Shown: positions 61,901 to 64,000 of the stretch, piece by piece
Numbering within the stretch: the first letter of the stretch is position 1
How the letters are laid out: every line of letters starts with the position of its first letter
NCBI GenBank assembly: GCA_046293395.1
Contig: JBKBOU010000002.1
Coordinates: 620,001-684,000 of the forward strand
Direction of reading: 5' to 3'
DNA: 64,000 bases
DNA from: CAYNRA01 sp046293395
GTDB lineage: Bacteria > Bacteroidota > Bacteroidia > Cytophagales > Spirosomataceae
Translations under genes and position numbers: made by a program
Notes under the pieces: model-generated
Told to the model about the DNA's origin: nothing
Database searches by the model: none
Seen by the model: the letters and a program-made list of their open reading frames with translations, nothing else

Positions 61901-62271
61901 TTGCATTTGTGGTACATGATTTGCATACGAATCAGACGAAAGAGACGTTTTATTTGGAAGATGCATCGAAAGAATCTGGTATTCGAGTACATGTATTTCC
62001 GAACCCAATACACCGATTTGTGACATTTGAAATTGAGTGGGAGGCAAACGGTACAGATGCGGATGTTTCCCTTGATTTTTTTGATTTGACGGGTAAACGT
62101 GTATTTCAAAGTGTAGAAAGTTGTTATATTTGTGACCATAAATTTAATTGGTCACTCCAAAATTCCGTTTTTGAACAGCTGGTAGGCGTTCACATCTACC
62201 GAGTTTCCATCAGGAATCGATTAACAAATCATATCTCAGCAACTTCTGGGCGAGTCATATTCAGTAAATAA
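58936..62271 (+). CDS. porU: Type IX secretion system sortase PorU
   Basis: About 1111 residues. Gingipain-like C25 peptidase domain with His658 in NYTGHGSED and Cys692 in TATCEFGRFDNPSLQSGAE, the family's catalytic pair. The C-terminal ~80 residues are a T9SS sorting-type domain (FPNPIHRFVTFEI, DLTGKRVF, GVHIYRVSI). PorU removes C-terminal signals of T9SS cargo and attaches it to the cell surface with PorV. Two adjacent ATGs (58936/58939) precede a long signal region; an upstream in-frame TTG at 58831 is possible but unsupported. Followed by porV 48 nt downstream. Confidence 0.93.
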   Translation: MMYLCLLFCQQQKNLLRWVIYLGASWVFFIPSFGQEKVISPPFQSGKWYKIGITKTGIHRIDAAFLKKNGLPQHILSSEKLALFGASPELLPQRIEPGDVPRTKWQEVPLKFQIVRRQKQALFFAESPHQVHWDSTSKQFSHQLHPYTDTTYYYLQIEGETPPKRILPASPTSRSSNMKNKYIDYVFEEKEYQNLVRSGRNWVGDYMSSSLPNRSFSLKLPGYIPNSPIQFTSSVVGASPSNSAQLFLALNEQPAFGTHTLAAIGNGRYDRRGNTSIRTFTTAATQINPTLRYTFQGAQGGVYIDYFGIQFERILSFGEEQTLVQLPSEMQPYQLAIEGTIPGNAHIWEVTHPFTSTEIQNFTHLEHTGQENKKFILFTTEQVHEIPSCQSIELASFPETDKEIQLLIISPKKWIDQAERLQKYRETEGITGVVWDLEAVYTHFSGGLPDPTALRNLARWYWKKHPETFSYLLLMGDATYDYKNHLQFPTLPPFVPTYQSRESLEPIYSYSSDDYFGFLEETEGEWREGSRINGNWISFPQGNHTLDIGIGRLPVTSWEEAKHTVDKLIAYSEKKEENYGQKRMIWAADDEDFAIHQQDAEQLSTYVETQFPGLNHQKIYLDAFPQTQTVGGERVEKATQTFQENIQDGALFLNYTGHGSEDILANEQLFTRDLVANWRNKSSAPIWITATCEFGRFDNPSLQSGAEQLILSPIGGATGLFTTTRPVFSNTNFTLNFSLLRAVFEQKEVYLGTIFKLAKNNSTAGVLNRNFTLLGDPSARLPLPSQRIQFAPKHGEILRLQKGTPVKISGKTAQQKDGKVQIEIRTSPKTMQTLGNKTPIFAFKEQGKLVFKAEWQIRNGNFEGFVTLPSLSELGMTGELTAFALFPDGQQEEIGQIACLFEQVAEQKEDKTPPQISLKRLSSHQFQVRFQDNSGIYLGSLSRDTLQPMYAINGGKWQRMSQNWQADSLGKSVSQNLTISENPAEIETLAFVVHDLHTNQTKETFYLEDASKESGIRVHVFPNPIHRFVTFEIEWEANGTDADVSLDFFDLTGKRVFQSVESCYICDHKFNWSLQNSVFEQLVGVHIYRVSIRNRLTNHISATSGRVIFSK

Positions 62272-62319
62272 AGAACCAATAACAAATTCTCTGACTAGTA
62301 ATTAGTCCATCATACATCT

Positions 62320-63528
62320 ATGAAAAACGTATATAAGCTCCTCTTTTCGGTACTTTTCGCAACGGTTTTACTGCCGAGTTATGCGCAGAACATTACCAAC
62401 AGATACCGTGTAGAGTCATCGGCTGTCCCTTTTTTATTAATTTCGCCTGATTCCCGTGCCGCTTCTATGGGCGATGCTGGGGTTGCTTCGAGCCCAGATG
62501 CCAACGCGATTTTCTGGAATACTGCTAAATTGGCTTTTGCAGAAACAAATGCGGGTGCGAGTATTTCGTACGCTCCTTGGCTTCGCGACTTGGTTGGGGA
62601 CATGGGGTTGCTCAACGGCTCCTACTACAAAAAAATCGGAAAAACGCAGGCACTCACCGCTGGCTTGACTTATTTCAACCAAGGACAAATTGAATTTACC
62701 AACCAGCAAGGAAGCTCCATTGGAAATTTCCAATCGCGGGAGTTTGTCATAACGGGTGGTTATACGCGTCGATTGAGCCAGAGTTTTTCGATGGGAATCA
62801 ACCTGAAATACATCAATTCCAACCTTATTGGTGATTTGTTGGTCAATAACCAAGCGAGTAAACCCGGTACAACGGTCGCCGGCGACATCAGCTTTTTCTA
62901 CAAAAAGAGCCTTCCTACCTCCAAGAAAAAAGAAAGTGGCACTGATTATGCCTTCGGACTTGTGATTCAGAATATCGGTGGAAAAGTAAATTACGGACGT
63001 GAATTTGACTATTACCTACCTGCAAATTTAAAATTCGGAACGGGCATTACTTTCCGGATGGATCCTAAAAACACATTCAATATCTTACTTGATGCCAATA
63101 AGCCGTTGGTTCCGACTCCACAAGTGGATGGTACGATTCCACAAGTATCGGCGATGCAGGCGATTTTTACTTCGTTCAATGACGCGCCAGAGCAATACGG
63201 TGAGTTGGCGGAGTTCAGAGGTTCGTTTGGTGCAGAGTATGTCTATGATAATTTGCTCGCTTTACGTACAGGGTTCTTCTATGAGAACAAATTTCGGGGA
63301 GGACGCCAGTATGCGACAGCCGGTATTGGGCTGAAACTGAAAGAAGATTACGGCTTAGATTTGGCGTATTTGGTTCCTGTTAATTCCGGAAACCCATTGG
63401 CGAATACATGGAGAATGAGTTTAATTCTTCATTTGAATGGTTCGAGAAAAGCGGCAAAGTCTCCAAGTACCCCAGAACCAATAGATACAGAAGGAGAAGT
63501 AATTATTGAAAATCAAGGGAGAAGGTAA
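62320..63528 (+). CDS. porV: Type IX secretion system outer-membrane protein PorV
   Basis: 402 residues, signal peptide to YAQ (about 23). PorV features: VPFLLISPDSRAASMGDAGV near the N-terminus, DANAIFWNTAKLAF, then a 14-strand FadL-like barrel (GLTYFNQGQIEF, GINLKYINSNL) and a Pro-rich C-terminus. PorV shuttles cargo from the translocon to PorU. Located directly after porU, the usual arrangement. Ends at a strong terminator. Confidence 0.95.
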   Translation: MKNVYKLLFSVLFATVLLPSYAQNITNRYRVESSAVPFLLISPDSRAASMGDAGVASSPDANAIFWNTAKLAFAETNAGASISYAPWLRDLVGDMGLLNGSYYKKIGKTQALTAGLTYFNQGQIEFTNQQGSSIGNFQSREFVITGGYTRRLSQSFSMGINLKYINSNLIGDLLVNNQASKPGTTVAGDISFFYKKSLPTSKKKESGTDYAFGLVIQNIGGKVNYGREFDYYLPANLKFGTGITFRMDPKNTFNILLDANKPLVPTPQVDGTIPQVSAMQAIFTSFNDAPEQYGELAEFRGSFGAEYVYDNLLALRTGFFYENKFRGGRQYATAGIGLKLKEDYGLDLAYLVPVNSGNPLANTWRMSLILHLNGSRKAAKSPSTPEPIDTEGEVIIENQGRR

Positions 63529-63548
63529 ACAAACCTAATCTTCCCCAC

Positions 63549-63586
63549 AAAAAAGCCCTTTCGAAGTATTTTGAAAGGGCTTTTTT
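63549..63586 (+). terminator. Intrinsic terminator of the porUV operon
   Basis: Perfect arms AAAAAAGCCCTTTC and reverse complement, 10-nt loop, T run. Confidence 0.92.
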
Positions 63587-63661
63587 GTGTATTTGGGAGA
63601 TGAGCAATTACTGATATTATATGATGTCGTGTAAGATAGTGTGCATTATAAATTAAATATT

Positions 63662-63679
63662 TACACCCGTTTAGGTATA
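63662..63679. promoter_or_regulatory. HipB-type operator 1
   Basis: TACACC, 6-nt spacer, GGTATA. One of three similar dyads at 40-41 bp spacing upstream of the hipB-like gene. Confidence 0.65.
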
Positions 63680-63702
63680 ATTAATTAAATCATTGAATAT
63701 TC

Positions 63703-63720
63703 TATACCCTATTAGGTATA
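63703..63720. promoter_or_regulatory. HipB-type operator 2
   Basis: TATACC, 6-nt spacer, GGTATA; perfect inverted repeat in its arms. Confidence 0.7.
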
Positions 63721-63742
63721 ATTTATAATTTTTTATTATATT

Positions 63743-63760
63743 TACACCTTAAAGGGTATA
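63743..63760. promoter_or_regulatory. HipB-type operator 3
   Basis: TACACC, 6-nt spacer, GGTATA, ending 2 nt before the start codon at 63763; binding here would block transcription start or the leader. Confidence 0.65.
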
Positions 63761-63762
63761 AA

Positions 63763-63972
63763 ATGAAACTAGCAAACTTTGTAAAGCAGAAGCGGAAAGC
63801 AGTAAAGTTAACACAGCCTGAACTTGCTGAAAAGGCGGGAGTAGGATTACGATTTGTACGAGAATTAGAGCAAGGAAAACAAAGTTTACGCATGGATAAG
63901 GTAAACCAGGTATTGCGTTTATTTGACTCTGAGGTGGGTGCCGTACCTACTAAAAAAGAGAATGAAAAATGA
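63763..63972 (+). CDS. hipB: HipB-like antitoxin, helix-turn-helix repressor
   Basis: 69 residues, a single Cro/C1-type HTH: KLTQPELAEKAGVGLRFVRELEQGK (read from about residue 15 to 39) followed by RMDKVNQVLRLFDSEV. It matches HipB-type antitoxins, which dimerise, neutralise HipA and repress the operon at short inverted repeats. Three such repeats lie upstream. The last codons overlap the ATG of the next gene (ATGA at 63969), whose first residues fit the HipA N-terminal subdomain. Confidence 0.85.
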   Translation: MKLANFVKQKRKAVKLTQPELAEKAGVGLRFVRELEQGKQSLRMDKVNQVLRLFDSEVGAVPTKKENEK

Positions 63973-64000
63973 GAAGAGCAATGATAAAAATAGGTACACA
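63969..64000 (+). CDS. hipA: Start of hipA-like toxin gene (truncated by window end)
   Basis: Only about ten codons are visible (MRRAMIKIGT). The ATGA overlap with hipB and the MRRA start resemble the small N-terminal HipA subdomain that in some operons is a separate gene. Assignment rests on context. Confidence 0.55.
   Translation, partial: MRRAMIKIGT

Overview
The window looks like chromosomal DNA from a Bacteroidota bacterium, most likely of the Cytophagales type (lineage inferred from gene content only). It holds a SusC/SusD pair, PorU and PorV of the type IX secretion system, GLPGLI and DUF3127 proteins, signal peptides ending in AQ, almost no Shine-Dalgarno sequences, and many promoters with the Bacteroidota -7 element TAnnTTTG. 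Coding density is high. I saw no rRNA, tRNA or CRISPR array. One assembly gap of 99 N (7215-7313) lies inside a transposase gene. The first gene (ABC ATPase) and the last (hipA) run off the window.

Layout. 1-2554: four translationally coupled genes of an ABC exporter. 2618-6712: a Crp/Fnr-type regulator, then a GLPGLI protein coupled to an outer-membrane beta-barrel. 6807-8083: a RAYT (IS200-like) transposase gene invaded by a 12-bp tandem repeat and REP-like palindromes, then a gene-poor stretch. 8084-20033: housekeeping and unassigned genes, including a DUF3127 OB-fold protein, a protein with a DxDDTA motif, a nitrilase/GNAT/NTF2-like operon, a DbpA-like helicase, two glycosyltransferase-type proteins, an APC permease, an amidase and PnuC. 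20088-30331: a compact polysaccharide utilisation locus (SusC, SusD, LamG lipoprotein, GH144-type glucanase) with a divergent membrane-bound regulator; by family its substrate is probably beta-1,2-glucan. 30601-34536: TerC, a LytTR-only regulator, and an ECF sigma / membrane protein / DUF4097-like operon. 34540-41003: DsrE, then a second carbohydrate region (secreted GH65, SGNH lipoprotein, MFS, Tat-exported Gfo/Idh/MocA). 41116-50352: lgt, MarR, M1 peptidase, LysR divergent from hpd, and a Nudix-type repressor divergent from a secreted esterase, with two palindromic operators between them. 50577-55812: a five-gene secreted/outer-membrane cluster. 55989-63528: glyA, a cytochrome/PQQ-type dehydrogenase, porU and porV. 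63763-64000: start of a hipBA operon with three evenly spaced operators.

The most interesting candidate system is 50577-55812. Its order is small secreted beta-protein, periplasmic chaperone-like protein, ~900-residue beta-barrel protein, then two more small secreted beta-proteins. This is the order of a chaperone-usher pilus operon. The small proteins end in a common C-terminal strand, and two of them are clear homologues. I infer a divergent Bacteroidota surface-fibre assembly system; structure prediction would be decisive.
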